Numbered from the stretch's first letter, positions 1 through 9,368 are shown. The stretch is 64,000 nt of DNA from Nocardioides immobilis (GCF_003515065.1 NZ_QXGH01000037.1:1-64000); one strand, 5' to 3'. Numbers and translations: made by a program. The notes: a model not told the origin generated them from the sequence alone.

Positions 1-81
1 GCCGCTGGCGCCCTGGCGGATCAGCTCGAAGTAGCGGCTCTTGGTGTCGGCCGGTGCCTTGTTCCATGCACGATGCGGCAT
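1..81 (-). CDS. IS30-family transposase, N-terminal end only (cut by window edge)
   Basis: The minus strand opens at an ATG (81) and stays open to the window edge, giving 27 residues. A GGGAGG ribosome site lies a few bases upstream. The peptide contains RYFELIRQGASG, which resembles the start of actinobacterial IS30-type transposases, where this segment leads into the N-terminal helix-turn-helix. The catalytic DDE domain lies outside the window. The family call rests on this short stretch alone. No terminal inverted repeat could be recognised in the adjoining 50 bases. Confidence 0.6.
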   Translation of the reverse strand, partial: MPHRAWNKAPADTKSRYFELIRQGASG

Positions 82-120
82 TGCGATACCTCCCGGTCAG
101 GATTCGCAACGCTCGTTAGA

Positions 121-243
121 AGTCGCCACGTCTACAACCCGCTCCGCTTCCACGCCATGGCGACGGAGTGGGCCAGGATCGCTGTCGCCCACGGGCGGGC
201 CGACGCCGACGTGCTCGCCTTCCTGGATCGGTTCGGCGGGTGA
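121..243 (+). pseudogene. C-terminal fragment of an unidentified gene, probably truncated by the IS
   Basis: A plus-strand frame with normal high-GC codon use ends at a TGA at 241-243. Its last residues read VYNPLRFHAMATEWARIAVA and continue to LDRFGG. The frame has no stop between position 1 and 240, but upstream of about 120 it runs antisense through the transposase start, so the original 5' part seems to be missing. I do not recognise the family. The start given is only the approximate beginning of plausible coding sequence. Confidence 0.3.
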
Positions 244-273
244 CGGCGAACCCGGCTAAGGCAGGATGAGCCC

Positions 274-792
274 ATGGCCGGTGCGGCGAAGCGGGTCCTG
301 CTCGAGGTGGTCGGCTGGGTGCTGCTGGTCGCCGGCATCGCGGCGCTGGTCCTGCCCGGGCCCGGGCTGCTGCTGATGTTCGCGGGCCTGGCGGTGCTGT
401 CGCAGCAGTACGAGTGGGCGGAGCGGTGGGTCGAGCCGGTCCGCCTCCGGGCGCTGCGGGGCGCCGCCGAGAGCGTGGAGACCTGGCCGCGGATCGTGGC
501 GTCCACGGTCTTCTCGCTCGGGCTGGCCGCCTGCGGCGTGCTGTGGATCGTCCAGCCGGACGTCCCGTCCTGGTGGCCGGTGTCGGACGGGTGGTGGTTG
601 CCGGGCGGGGTCTGGACCGGCGTCACCCAGATCATCTCGGGCATCCTCGCCCTGGCGCTCATCGTCTACTCGTTCCGCCGTTTCTACGGGAAGCCGGATG
701 CCGTCGCGATCCTCGAGGGCAAGATCGACGACGCCGACGAGGACGTCCGGGAGCACCGGCACCACCACGGGGAGGACGCGAGCGGGGGGTGA
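274..792 (+). CDS. PGPGW-family transmembrane protein
   Basis: A 172-residue membrane protein of the PGPGW type (TIGR02611-like). The hallmark LVLPGPGLLLMFAGLAVLS lies near residues 24-42 and forms the first hydrophobic hairpin. A second pair of hydrophobic segments falls near residues 77-96 and 112-132, and the tail is charged and His/Asp-rich (REHRHHHGED). Family members are small inner-membrane proteins of unknown function. The gene stands alone, about 40 bases before recC, on the same strand. A nearby ATG at 267 is in another frame and was not used. Confidence 0.8.
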   Translation: MAGAAKRVLLEVVGWVLLVAGIAALVLPGPGLLLMFAGLAVLSQQYEWAERWVEPVRLRALRGAAESVETWPRIVASTVFSLGLAACGVLWIVQPDVPSWWPVSDGWWLPGGVWTGVTQIISGILALALIVYSFRRFYGKPDAVAILEGKIDDADEDVREHRHHHGEDASGG

Positions 793-815
793 CCCGTCGT
801 GTCGGGCGTCAGGGC

Positions 816-821
816 TAACCT
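816..821 (+). promoter_or_regulatory. -10-like hexamer TAACCT upstream of recC
   Basis: TAACCT lies 9 bases before the recC ATG, and there is no Shine-Dalgarno sequence between them. The spacing fits a leaderless or near-leaderless transcript like those proposed at 9356, 10556, 11642 and 60563. This is motif matching only. Confidence 0.35.
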
Positions 822-830
822 CGGCGCGCA

Positions 831-3800
831 ATGACCCTCCACCTCCACCGCGCGCCGCGCACCGACCAGCTCGCCGACCGGCTCGGCGAGCTGCTGGCGA
901 CCCCGCTGGCGGACCCGTTCGCGACCGAGGTGGTCGTGGTGCCGGCGAAGGGGGTCGAGCGCTGGCTGTCCCAGCGGCTCTCGCACCGGCTCGGCCACGG
1001 GCCCGGGCGCGACGACGGCGTCTGTGCGGGAGTCGACTTCCGGAGCCCGCGCTCGCTGTTCGCGGTGGTCTCCGGCCGGCCCGACGACGACCCCTGGGCC
1101 GCCGATGCGCTGACCTGGCCGCTCCTCCAGGTCATCGACGGCGCCCTCGACGAGCCGTGGGCCGCCACGCTCGCCCGGCACCTCGGCCACGGCGTCGCCG
1201 GCGACGACGGCGAGGTGCGCAGGGGACGGCGCTTCGCCACCGCGCGGAGGCTGGCGGGCCTGTTCGCGTCGTACTCCTCGCAGCGGCCCGCGCTCATCGC
1301 CGACTGGGCCGCCGGCCTCGACCGCGACGGCGCCGGCGAGCCGATCCCCGGCGACCTGACCTGGCAGCCCGAGCTGTGGCGCCGGCTCGCGGCGGTGGTC
1401 GACGGGCCCGATCCCGTGGGTCGTCAGGCCGAGGCGATCGCGCGGCTGCGCGCCGAGCCCGGGTCGGTGGACCTGCCGTCGCGGGTCAGCCTCTTCGGCC
1501 ACACCCGGCTCGCGGCCAGTGATCTCGCCCTGCTCGACGCGCTGGCCGCCGACCGCGACGTCCACCTCTGGCTCCCGCACCCGTCGGCCGCGCTGTGGAC
1601 GAGGCTCAGCGACCTGACCGGCGTGGTGCCGCGCGCTGCCGACCGCTCCCACCTCCAGGTCGGCCACCCGCTGCTCGCGACGCTCGGGCGCGACACCCGT
1701 GAGCTGCAGCGGACCCTGGGCACGGTGACGTACGTCGACGAGCCGGCGCCGCACCTCGAGGCCCCCGACGTTGGCGAGACGCTGCTCGGCTGGCTCCAGG
1801 CCGACGTCCGCGCCAACGCGCCGAGCCGGCCCGAGGCGCGCGCCCTCCGGCCGGACGACCGCTCGGTCCAGCTGCACGCGTGTCACGGACGGGCCCGGCA
1901 GGTCGAGGTCCTGCGCGAGGTCCTGCTCGGCCTGCTCGCCGACGACCCGTCGCTCGAACCCCGCGACGTGCTGGTGATGTGCCCCGACATCGAGAGCTAC
2001 GCGCCGCTGCTGTCGGCGGCGTTCGGCCTCGCCGACGTGGTCGGACCCGACGGACATCCGGCCCACCGGCTCCGGGTGAGCCTGGCCGACCGGGCCCTCG
2101 ACCAGACCAACCCGCTGCTGGCGGTGGTCGCCCGGCTGCTCGACCTCGCGGGCGGTCGCGCCGGGGTGGGAGCGGTGCTCGACTTCGCCCACGCGGACCC
2201 GGTCCGGCGCCGGTTCGGCTTCCGCGACGACGACCTCGACCTGCTGGCGACCTGGGTCCAGCAGGCGGGGGTGAAGTGGGGATTCGACGCCCCGCACCGC
2301 GCCGACTTCGGCCTGGCGGCGTACGACGACAACACCTGGCGGGCCGGCCTCGACCGGCTGCTCGCCGGCGTCGCCCTGTCCGACGACAGCGACCTGCTGC
2401 TCGGTGGCGTGCTGCCGCTCGACGACGTCGGCAGCGGCGACGTCGACCTGATCGGCCGGCTGGCGGAGCTCGTGTCCCGGCTGGCGGCGGTCACCGACCG
2501 GCTGGTCGGCACCCACCCGCTCGACCACTGGCTGGCGGCGATCGAGGACGGCGTCGGTGCCCTGACCTCGGTGCGCCCCGGCGACGCGTGGCAGCTCGGC
2601 CAGGTGCAGCGCGAGCTCGACGGGCTGCGCGCCGGGGCCGGTTCGACCGTGGAGCTGCGGCTGCCGGACGTGCGGGCGATGTTCTCCGACCGGCTCGCCG
2701 GCCGCCCGACCCGGGCCAACTTCCGCACCGGCGTGCTGACGGTGTCGACGCTGGTCCCGATGCGCTCGGTTCCGCACCGGGTGGTGTGCCTGCTCGGCCT
2801 CGACGACGGGATCTTCCCCCGGGTCGGGGTGACCGACGGTGACGACGTGCTCGCCCGACGACCGCTGACGGGGGAGCGCGACCCGCGCAGCGAGGACCGG
2901 CAGCTGCTGCTCGACGCGGTGCTGGCCGCGACCGACACCCTCGTCATCACCTACACCGGCGCCAACGAGTTCACCGGCCAGCCGCGGCCGCCGGCCGTGC
3001 CGGTGGGCGAGCTGCTCGACGCGCTCGACCTCACCGCGACCGCCGCCGCCGGGCCCGTCCGCGACCAGGTCACCGTGGCCCACCCGCTCCAGCCCTTCGA
3101 CCGGCGCAACCTGGTGGCGGGCGAGCTGGTGCCGGGCCGGTCGTTCGCGTTCGACCGGTTCGCGCTGGCCGGCGCCCATGCCGTCGCCCGCGAACGACAG
3201 GAGCGGCCGCCGTTCCTCTCCGGGCCGCTGCCCCCGCCGGAGCCCGGCGACGTCGCCCTCGACGACCTCGTGGAGTTCTTCGGCGGCCCGGTCAAGGGCT
3301 TCCTCAAGCAGCGGCTGGGCATCGCGCTGCCGCGTGAGGACGAGCCGGTCGACGACCGCATCCCGATCACGCTCGACCCGCTGGAGGAGTGGGCCGTCGG
3401 CGACCGGATCCTCGGCGACCTGATCCGCGGCCACCACCCCGACACTGCGGTGGCACGCGAGCGGCGGCGCGGCGTCGTACCTCCGGGTGAGCTCGGCGAC
3501 CGGATCGTGCAACGGGTCATCGGCCGCGTCGTACCGGTCGCCCGTGAGGCGCTCGCCCACACCGGGCCGGAGCCGCGGGCGGTCGACGTCGACGTCGATC
3601 TCGGCGGAGGGCGGCGCCTCCGCGGCACCGTGCCGGAGCTGTACGGCGACCTGCTGGTGCGGGTCAGCTACTCCCGGCTCGGCCCCAAGCACCGGCTCCA
3701 CTCGTGGGTCAAGCTGCTCGCGCTCACCGCGAGCGACGAGGACAGGGCCTGGCGCAGCCTGGCGATCGGCCGCCCCGAGCGGGCGCGCACCGACGTCGAG

Positions 3801-4166
3801 GTGTCCCGGCTCGCGCCGCTCGACCACCGGGCGCTGGGCTGGCTGCGTGACCTGGTCGCGATCCGCGACGAGGGTCTGCTCGCGCCGCTCCCGCTGCCGC
3901 TCAAGACGTCGCTCAAGTACGCCCGCGCCCGCCGTACCCACACCGACGCCAGCGTCGCGATCGACCGGGTGGACTTCCAGTCGTGGCGCTACGACGGGAA
4001 GTTCGACGGCGAGCGCACCGACGCCGAGCACGTCCTGGTGTGGGGGGACAAGGCGCCGCTGCCGGGCACCGGCGAGCCCGGTGAGGACTCCGAGCCCACC
4101 CGGTTCGGCGCGCTCGCGATGCGGGTGTGGAGCCCGCTGCTCGAGAGCGAGGTGGGGAGCTGGTGA
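831..4166 (+). CDS. recC: Exodeoxyribonuclease V subunit gamma (RecC)
   Basis: A protein of 1111 residues, close to the usual RecC length (about 1120). RecC is the helicase-like scaffold of RecBCD, which splits DNA ends and, in enterobacteria, reads Chi. Family-typical features are the N-terminal LHRAPRTDQLADRLGELL, the KGVERWLSQRLSHRLG segment near residue 42, and VLVMCPDIESYAPLL near residue 380. The inactive UvrD-like fold lacks a working Walker A, as expected. It is the first gene of a recC-recB-recD operon and its TGA overlaps the recB GTG (GTGA at 4163-4166), so translation is coupled. The start is the ATG after a TAACCT -10-like box. Confidence 0.93.
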   Translation: MTLHLHRAPRTDQLADRLGELLATPLADPFATEVVVVPAKGVERWLSQRLSHRLGHGPGRDDGVCAGVDFRSPRSLFAVVSGRPDDDPWAADALTWPLLQVIDGALDEPWAATLARHLGHGVAGDDGEVRRGRRFATARRLAGLFASYSSQRPALIADWAAGLDRDGAGEPIPGDLTWQPELWRRLAAVVDGPDPVGRQAEAIARLRAEPGSVDLPSRVSLFGHTRLAASDLALLDALAADRDVHLWLPHPSAALWTRLSDLTGVVPRAADRSHLQVGHPLLATLGRDTRELQRTLGTVTYVDEPAPHLEAPDVGETLLGWLQADVRANAPSRPEARALRPDDRSVQLHACHGRARQVEVLREVLLGLLADDPSLEPRDVLVMCPDIESYAPLLSAAFGLADVVGPDGHPAHRLRVSLADRALDQTNPLLAVVARLLDLAGGRAGVGAVLDFAHADPVRRRFGFRDDDLDLLATWVQQAGVKWGFDAPHRADFGLAAYDDNTWRAGLDRLLAGVALSDDSDLLLGGVLPLDDVGSGDVDLIGRLAELVSRLAAVTDRLVGTHPLDHWLAAIEDGVGALTSVRPGDAWQLGQVQRELDGLRAGAGSTVELRLPDVRAMFSDRLAGRPTRANFRTGVLTVSTLVPMRSVPHRVVCLLGLDDGIFPRVGVTDGDDVLARRPLTGERDPRSEDRQLLLDAVLAATDTLVITYTGANEFTGQPRPPAVPVGELLDALDLTATAAAGPVRDQVTVAHPLQPFDRRNLVAGELVPGRSFAFDRFALAGAHAVARERQERPPFLSGPLPPPEPGDVALDDLVEFFGGPVKGFLKQRLGIALPREDEPVDDRIPITLDPLEEWAVGDRILGDLIRGHHPDTAVARERRRGVVPPGELGDRIVQRVIGRVVPVAREALAHTGPEPRAVDVDVDLGGGRRLRGTVPELYGDLLVRVSYSRLGPKHRLHSWVKLLALTASDEDRAWRSLAIGRPERARTDVEVSRLAPLDHRALGWLRDLVAIRDEGLLAPLPLPLKTSLKYARARRTHTDASVAIDRVDFQSWRYDGKFDGERTDAEHVLVWGDKAPLPGTGEPGEDSEPTRFGALAMRVWSPLLESEVGSW

Positions 4167-7100
4167 CCGCCACCCACGCCGCCACCGACGCCGCCGAGCT
4201 GCCGACCTTCGACCTGGTCGGTCCGCTGCCGACCGGCACGACGCTGCTCGAGGCCAGCGCCGGCACCGGCAAGACGTTCACGGTCGGCGCGCTGGTCACC
4301 CGCTACGTCGCCGAGGGCGAGGCGACGCTCGACGAGATGCTCGTCATCACCTTCAGCCGGTCGGCCACCCAGGAGCTGCGGGCGCGGGTCCGGGAGCAGC
4401 TCACCAGCGCCGAGCGGGCCGTGTCCCGGCAGCTGGCCACCGGCGACGCCGATGCCCACAACGAGCTGCTGGTCCACCTGCTCGACGCCGACCCGGCCGA
4501 GCTGGCTCGGCGGCAGGAGCGGCTCCGCGATGCGCTCGCGGCCTTCGACAGCGCGACGATCGCGACCACCCACCAGTTCTGCCACGTCGTCCTCCGGTCG
4601 CTCGGCGTCGCCAGCGAGAGCGACACGTCCGCCACCCTCGTCGAGTCCCTCGACGAGCTGGTGCTCGAGGTGGTCGACGACCTCTACCTGGCCGACCACG
4701 GTCGCCGTACCTCCGCGCCCTTGATCGACCGCGCGACCGCCGCGGCGATCGGCCGCGAGGCGGTGACCCACCAGAACGTCGAGCTCGCTCCGGCCGACCT
4801 CGGGCACCCGGTGGCGGCGGCGCGCGCGGACTTCGCGCAGCGGGTCCGCGACGAGGTCGAGCGGCGCAAGCTCCGGCTCGGCATCCAGTCGTACGACGAC
4901 CTGCTCGCCCGGCTCGCCAGGGCCCTCGAGGACGACGCCGCCCCGGCCCGGTCGCGGATGCGCAACCGGTGGCGGATCGTGCTGGTCGACGAGTTCCAAG
5001 ACACCGACCCGGTGCAGTGGCAGGTGCTGGAGCGGGCCTTCCACGGTCACGGGACGTTGATCCTCATCGGCGACCCCAAGCAGGCGATCTACGGGTTCCG
5101 AGGCGGTGACGTCGACACCTACCTCAAGGCGGCCGCGCAGGCCGGCACCCGGGCGACGCTCGGCACCAACCGGCGTTCCGATGCGGCTCTGGTCGCGAAG
5201 TTCAACGCGACCCTCGGCAACGCCGGGCTCGGGTCGTCGGACATCGTGGTCCGCCCGGTCGAGTCGGCGCACGAGGCCTCCCGGCTGGCCGGAGCGCCCC
5301 ACCCGGCGTCGTTCCGGGTCCGTCAGCTGACCCGGGACGACTTCAAGCTCAAGAACGGCCTGATCCCGTGGTGGAACGCCCGTCAGCGGATCGCCATCGA
5401 CCTCGCCGGGGACGTCGTGGCGCTGCTCGACTCCGGTGCGACCTGGGACGGCGCGCAGGTCGAGGCCCATCACGTCGCGGTCCTGGTCGCCGATCGCTAC
5501 CAGGGCGGGATGGTCGAGGCCGCCCTGCAGAGGCGCGGCGTCCCGGTCGTGCTCAACGGCGGCGGCGACGTGTTCCTCACGCCGGCGGCCGACGACTGGC
5601 TGGCGCTGCTCAAGGCGCTCGACGCCCCGCACCGGGCGCCGCTGGTGCGGTCGGCCGCGCTCACCTGCTTCTTCGGGCACGACGTGGCGTCGATCGTGGC
5701 GGGCGGCGACGCGCTCACCGGCGAGGTCGCCGACGAGCTGCGCGACGGCGCGATCCTGGTCCGCACCCGCGGCGTCGCGGCGCTGGTCGAGTCGCTCGAG
5801 GAGCGCGGCCTGAGCAGCCGGATCCTCGGCCAGGTCGGGGGCGAGCGGCTGCTGACCGACCTGCGCCACCTCGGCCAGCTGCTGCACCAGCAGGCCGTCA
5901 GCCAGCGGCTGGGCCTCACGGCGCTGCTCGAGTGGTTCCGCGACGAGCGGCTCCGGGTGGCCGCCGGTGAGCGCCCGCGGCGGCTCGACTCCGACGCCCG
6001 GGCGGTCCAGATCGTCACCATCCACGGCAGCAAGGGCCTGGAGTACCCGATCGTCTACCTGCCCTACGTCTACGCCGGCTACGAGCGGGACCTGCAGACG
6101 GCGCTCTTCCACGACCGCTCAGACCCCGCCCGGTTGCGCCGGCTGATCGACGTCGCCGGCAGCGGTCGGCAGTGGGCCGCCAGCGTCGACGCGCACCGGG
6201 CCGAGGATGCCGGCGAGGAGCTGCGCAAGCTCTACGTCGCGCTCACCCGCGCCCAGTCGCAGGTCGTCACCTGGTGGGCTCCCGACGAGGGCACCGAGAA
6301 GGGCGCCCTGCACCGGATGCTCTTCGGGCGCCGGCCCGGCACCCGCGACGTGCTGCGGGTCGCTCCCGTGCAGACCGACGAGCGGGCGCGGGAGATCCTG
6401 CAGACCATCGAGCGCGACTACGGCGGGCCGGCTGCCGAGCTGGCCACCACCAGTCGGGTGGAGCTGTCCGTGCCCGACCGCGACGACCAGCCACTGGCTG
6501 CGCGGGTCTTCGACCGGCACGTCGACACCGAGTGGCGGCGTACGTCGTACTCCGGGCTGATCCGGGTCGAGGAGCAGGCGATCGCCTCCAGTGAGCCGGA
6601 GCTGCCGGGCAAGGACGACGAGTCGGGGGAGGACGACGCCCCGCCGGTGGTCGAGCTCGTCGAGACCCCGGCACCGGTCGGCGGCGTCGACGAGGCTGCC
6701 GACCTGGCGTCGCCGATGGCGGACCTGCCGGCCGGCGCCGGCTTCGGCTCGCTCGTCCACGCGATCCTCGAGCACGCCGACCCCGACGCGTCCGACCTCC
6801 GCCTCGAGCTGCGGGCGCGGGCCGAGGAGCAGCTGCGGTGGTGGCCGGCGGAGGCCACGGCCGACGAGCTGGCCGACGCGCTGCTGCCCTTGCACGCGAC
6901 CTCCCTCGGGCCGCTGGCCGACGGGCTGACGCTCGGACAGATCCCGCTGCGCGACCGGCTGCGCGAGCTCGACTTCGAGATCCCCCTCGCGGGGGGCGAC
7001 CTGGCGCGGGACCGACGGGCGGGTGACGCCGAGGTGCGGTTGCGCGACCTCGCCCCGGCGCTGCGGACCCATCTTCCTGCCGACGACCCGATGGTCGCCT

Positions 7101-7561
7101 ACGCCGACCGGCTCGCGCAGCCGCCGCTGGCCGACCAGACGCTGCGCGGCTACCTCTCCGGCAGCATCGACGCCGTCCTCCGGCTGCCCACCTCGACAGG
7201 CTCGGCGCAAGACGGACGGTTCCTCGTGGTCGACTACAAGACCAATCGGCTGGGCGAGATCGGCCGGCCGATGACCGCCGCCGACTATGCGCCCGTGCGG
7301 CTCGCGGAGGCGATGCTGCACTCGCACTACCCGCTGCAGGCGCTGCTCTACTCGGTGGTGGTGCATCGCTACCTGCGGTGGCGGCTCCCCGGCTACGACC
7401 CCGCCACCCACCTCGGTGGTGTGCTCTACCTCTACGTCCGCGGCATGTGCGGCCCCGACACCCCGGAGGTCGACGGGGTGCCGTGCGGGGTGTTCAGCTG
7501 GCAGCCGCCCGCGGCGCTGGTGCTGGCGCTGTCCGACCTGCTGGACGGGGAGGTGCGATGA
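4163..7561 (+). CDS. recB: Exodeoxyribonuclease V subunit beta (RecB helicase-nuclease)
   Basis: A protein of 1132 residues from the GTG overlapping the recC stop. A longer frame is open back to 4127 but lies inside recC, and a GAGGTGGGGAG ribosome site precedes the GTG. It is the 3'-5' helicase and sole nuclease of RecBCD. Walker A is EASAGTGKTFT near residue 31-40, the DEFQDTDPVQW helicase motif is near residue 275, and GDPKQAIYGFRGGD follows. The C-terminal RecB-type nuclease motif is VVDYKTNRL near residue 1022. A low-complexity linker around residues 810-850 contains VVELVETP, encoded by a chromosomal repeat (see 6646), and a second repeat-like insert lies just before the nuclease motif (7190). 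It ends in an ATGA overlap with recD. Confidence 0.95.
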   Translation: MTATHAATDAAELPTFDLVGPLPTGTTLLEASAGTGKTFTVGALVTRYVAEGEATLDEMLVITFSRSATQELRARVREQLTSAERAVSRQLATGDADAHNELLVHLLDADPAELARRQERLRDALAAFDSATIATTHQFCHVVLRSLGVASESDTSATLVESLDELVLEVVDDLYLADHGRRTSAPLIDRATAAAIGREAVTHQNVELAPADLGHPVAAARADFAQRVRDEVERRKLRLGIQSYDDLLARLARALEDDAAPARSRMRNRWRIVLVDEFQDTDPVQWQVLERAFHGHGTLILIGDPKQAIYGFRGGDVDTYLKAAAQAGTRATLGTNRRSDAALVAKFNATLGNAGLGSSDIVVRPVESAHEASRLAGAPHPASFRVRQLTRDDFKLKNGLIPWWNARQRIAIDLAGDVVALLDSGATWDGAQVEAHHVAVLVADRYQGGMVEAALQRRGVPVVLNGGGDVFLTPAADDWLALLKALDAPHRAPLVRSAALTCFFGHDVASIVAGGDALTGEVADELRDGAILVRTRGVAALVESLEERGLSSRILGQVGGERLLTDLRHLGQLLHQQAVSQRLGLTALLEWFRDERLRVAAGERPRRLDSDARAVQIVTIHGSKGLEYPIVYLPYVYAGYERDLQTALFHDRSDPARLRRLIDVAGSGRQWAASVDAHRAEDAGEELRKLYVALTRAQSQVVTWWAPDEGTEKGALHRMLFGRRPGTRDVLRVAPVQTDERAREILQTIERDYGGPAAELATTSRVELSVPDRDDQPLAARVFDRHVDTEWRRTSYSGLIRVEEQAIASSEPELPGKDDESGEDDAPPVVELVETPAPVGGVDEAADLASPMADLPAGAGFGSLVHAILEHADPDASDLRLELRARAEEQLRWWPAEATADELADALLPLHATSLGPLADGLTLGQIPLRDRLRELDFEIPLAGGDLARDRRAGDAEVRLRDLAPALRTHLPADDPMVAYADRLAQPPLADQTLRGYLSGSIDAVLRLPTSTGSAQDGRFLVVDYKTNRLGEIGRPMTAADYAPVRLAEAMLHSHYPLQALLYSVVVHRYLRWRLPGYDPATHLGGVLYLYVRGMCGPDTPEVDGVPCGVFSWQPPAALVLALSDLLDGEVR
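6646..6669 (+). repeat. Short chromosomal repeat inside recB (GGTGGTCGAGCTCGTCGAGA core)
   Basis: The stretch reads GGTGGTCGAGCTCGTCGAGA then CCCC, and contains the palindrome CGAGCTCG. It matches, with about one difference, a short REP-like word (GTGGTCGAGCTTGTCGAGAC) that I recall as abundant in Nocardioides-type genomes. In frame it encodes VVELVETP within the acidic, non-conserved linker between helicase and nuclease domains. The repeat identity comes from memory and was not searched. Confidence 0.45.
7190..7212 (+). repeat. Second repeat-like insert inside recB nuclease domain
   Basis: CACCTCGACAGGCTCGGCGC resembles the opposite orientation of the same REP-like family (CTCGACAAGCTCGACC). 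It encodes STGSAQ between GSIDAVLRLP and FLVVDYKTN, that is, in the loop between two conserved nuclease strands. The reading frame is kept. The relation to the 6646 element is by eye. Confidence 0.35.
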
Positions 7562-9312
7562 CCGAGCTGTTCGAGGTCGAGGACCGCCACGACCACCGGA
7601 TCGCGGTCGGCGCGACCGGCCTGCTCGCGACGTTCAACCAGGGTGGCCTGCTGAGCGCAGCTGACGTGCACGCCGCATCGCGGATCTGCGCGCTGTCGGG
7701 CGAGAGCGACCCGGAGGTCGCGCTCGCGGTGGCGGTCACCGTCCGCGCTGCCCGCCACGGCTCGGTGTGTGTCGACCTAGCCGGGCTGGCCGGGCTGGCG
7801 GGCGCCGAGGACCTGCCCTGGCCCGAGACCGCCGACTGGGAGGACCGCATCGCGGCGAGCCCGCTGATGACCGCCGGAGTGCTGCGCCGCGAGGGCGGGC
7901 TGCTCTACCTCGACCGGTTCTGGCGCGAGGAGGGGCAGGTGCGCGACGACCTGCTGGCCCGGATCGGCGCACCGGCGCCGCCCGTCGACGAGGCCGCGCT
8001 GGCGGCGACGGTCGACCGGCTCTTCCCGGAGGGGTACGACGAGCAGCGCGCGGCCGCGCTCGCCGCCGCCCGCCAGTGGACCACCGTGCTCACCGGCGGG
8101 CCCGGCACCGGCAAGACCACCACCGTGGCGGGCCTGCTCGCGCTGCTCACCCAGCAGGCCGACCGACCGCTCCGGATCGCGCTCACCGCGCCGACCGGCA
8201 AGGCGTCCGCGCGTCTGCAGCAGGCGGTCGAGGAGGCGCAGGCCGAGGACCGCTTCAGCGACGCCGACCGCGCCCGGCTGTCCGGGCTCGCCGCGTCCAC
8301 GTTGCACCGGCTGCTGGGCTGGTCGCCGGGCTCGCGCAACCGGTTCCGCCACCACCGCCGCAACAAGCTGCCGCACGACGTCGTCGTGGTCGACGAGACC
8401 TCGATGGTGTCGCTCACGATGATGGCGCGGCTGCTCGAGGCGGTGCGTCCCGACGCCCGGCTGGTGCTCGTGGGCGACGCCGATCAGCTAGCCAGCGTCG
8501 AGGCCGGTGCCGTGCTCGCCGACCTGGTGCAGGGGCTCGCCGGCCGGGCGCCGAGCGCCGTGACCGGGCTGCGCACGACCCACCGCTTCGGCGAGAGCAT
8601 CGGCGCGCTGGCCGAGTCACTGCGTCAGGGCGACGCCGACCGGGCTCTCGACCTGCTGACCGGCGGCGACGAGCGGATCAGCCTCGTCGACCCCGCCGAG
8701 CACGCCGAGGTGCTCCGCGCCCGGCTGCTCGAGCACGCGCTCGCCGTACGCTCCGCGGCGCTGGCGGGTGACGCCGACGGCGCCCTCGCCGCCATGGACG
8801 CGCACCGCCTGCTCTGCGCGCACCGCGACGGCCCCTACGGCGTCGCGCACTGGAACCGGCTCACCGAGCGGCTCCTGTCCGACAGTGTTCTCGGGGACCA
8901 GTCGGTCTGGCAGGAGTGGTACGCCGGGCGCCCGCTCCTCGTCACCGCCAACGACTACGGGCTCGGCCTCTTCAACGGCGACACCGGCGTGGTCGTGCGC
9001 GAGGGCGACCGGCTGCGCGGCGTGATCGCCGGGGCGGGCACCCACCAGCGGCTGGCGACCGCCCGGCTCGGCGCGGTCGACACGCTGCACGCGATGACGA
9101 TCCACAAGAGCCAGGGCAGCCAGGTGGGCGAGGTGACCCTGCTGCTCCCGCCGGAGGACTCGCCGCTGCTCACCCGCGAGCTCTTCTACACCGCCGTCAC
9201 CCGCGCCAAGGAGCGGGTGCACGTGGTCGGCACCCCGGAGTCGGTGATCGCTGCGGTCGAGCGCCGCGCGCAACGCGCGACCGGTCTCGCCCAGCGCCTG
9301 ACCAGCGACTGA
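7558..9312 (+). CDS. recD: Exodeoxyribonuclease V subunit alpha (RecD helicase)
   Basis: A protein of 584 residues (E. coli RecD has 608), starting at the ATG that overlaps the recB TGA (ATGA). The same frame is open upstream inside recB but that part is not coding. RecD is the 5'-3' SF1 helicase of RecBCD. Walker A GGPGTGKTTT lies near residue 179-188, VVVDETSMVSL near 277, GDADQLASVEAG near 305, and motifs V/VI TIHKSQGSQVGE and FYTAVTRAKERVHVVG near 515 and 542. All helicase motifs look intact. It ends the operon, and 56 bases separate it from the next gene, which has its own promoter. Confidence 0.95.
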   Translation: MTELFEVEDRHDHRIAVGATGLLATFNQGGLLSAADVHAASRICALSGESDPEVALAVAVTVRAARHGSVCVDLAGLAGLAGAEDLPWPETADWEDRIAASPLMTAGVLRREGGLLYLDRFWREEGQVRDDLLARIGAPAPPVDEAALAATVDRLFPEGYDEQRAAALAAARQWTTVLTGGPGTGKTTTVAGLLALLTQQADRPLRIALTAPTGKASARLQQAVEEAQAEDRFSDADRARLSGLAASTLHRLLGWSPGSRNRFRHHRRNKLPHDVVVVDETSMVSLTMMARLLEAVRPDARLVLVGDADQLASVEAGAVLADLVQGLAGRAPSAVTGLRTTHRFGESIGALAESLRQGDADRALDLLTGGDERISLVDPAEHAEVLRARLLEHALAVRSAALAGDADGALAAMDAHRLLCAHRDGPYGVAHWNRLTERLLSDSVLGDQSVWQEWYAGRPLLVTANDYGLGLFNGDTGVVVREGDRLRGVIAGAGTHQRLATARLGAVDTLHAMTIHKSQGSQVGEVTLLLPPEDSPLLTRELFYTAVTRAKERVHVVGTPESVIAAVERRAQRATGLAQRLTSD

Positions 9313-9355
9313 GACGCCGCACCGGCCCGGAAACGACCGCGCAACCTGGGGCGGC

Positions 9356-9361
9356 TAGCCT
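9356..9361 (+). promoter_or_regulatory. -10 hexamer TAGCCT of a leaderless promoter
   Basis: TAGCCT is followed by exactly 7 bases and the ATG at 9369, with no ribosome site between. Transcription would start at or next to the A of the start codon. menB at 10569 has the identical arrangement (TAGCCT-N7-ATG). Confidence 0.5.
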
Positions 9362-9368
9362 CGCAGTC

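Noticed and set aside
41..259. A 72-codon plus-strand frame near the window start
   Set aside because: Overlaps both the transposase start and the coding-like fragment in another frame; arginine/serine-rich shadow.
684..4031. A 1115-residue open frame on the minus strand opposite recC
   Set aside because: It is the antisense mirror of high-GC recC codons (His/Arg/Glu/Val-rich, no family motifs). recC itself is unmistakable.
3989..6112. A 707-residue open frame on the minus strand opposite recB
   Set aside because: Same antisense artefact; composition is low-complexity and no ribosome site is present.
9313..9368. Extending the ACT-domain gene into recD as a 354-residue protein
   Set aside because: The extension overlaps recD in another frame and is Arg/Gly-rich shadow sequence; the promoter places the start at 9369.
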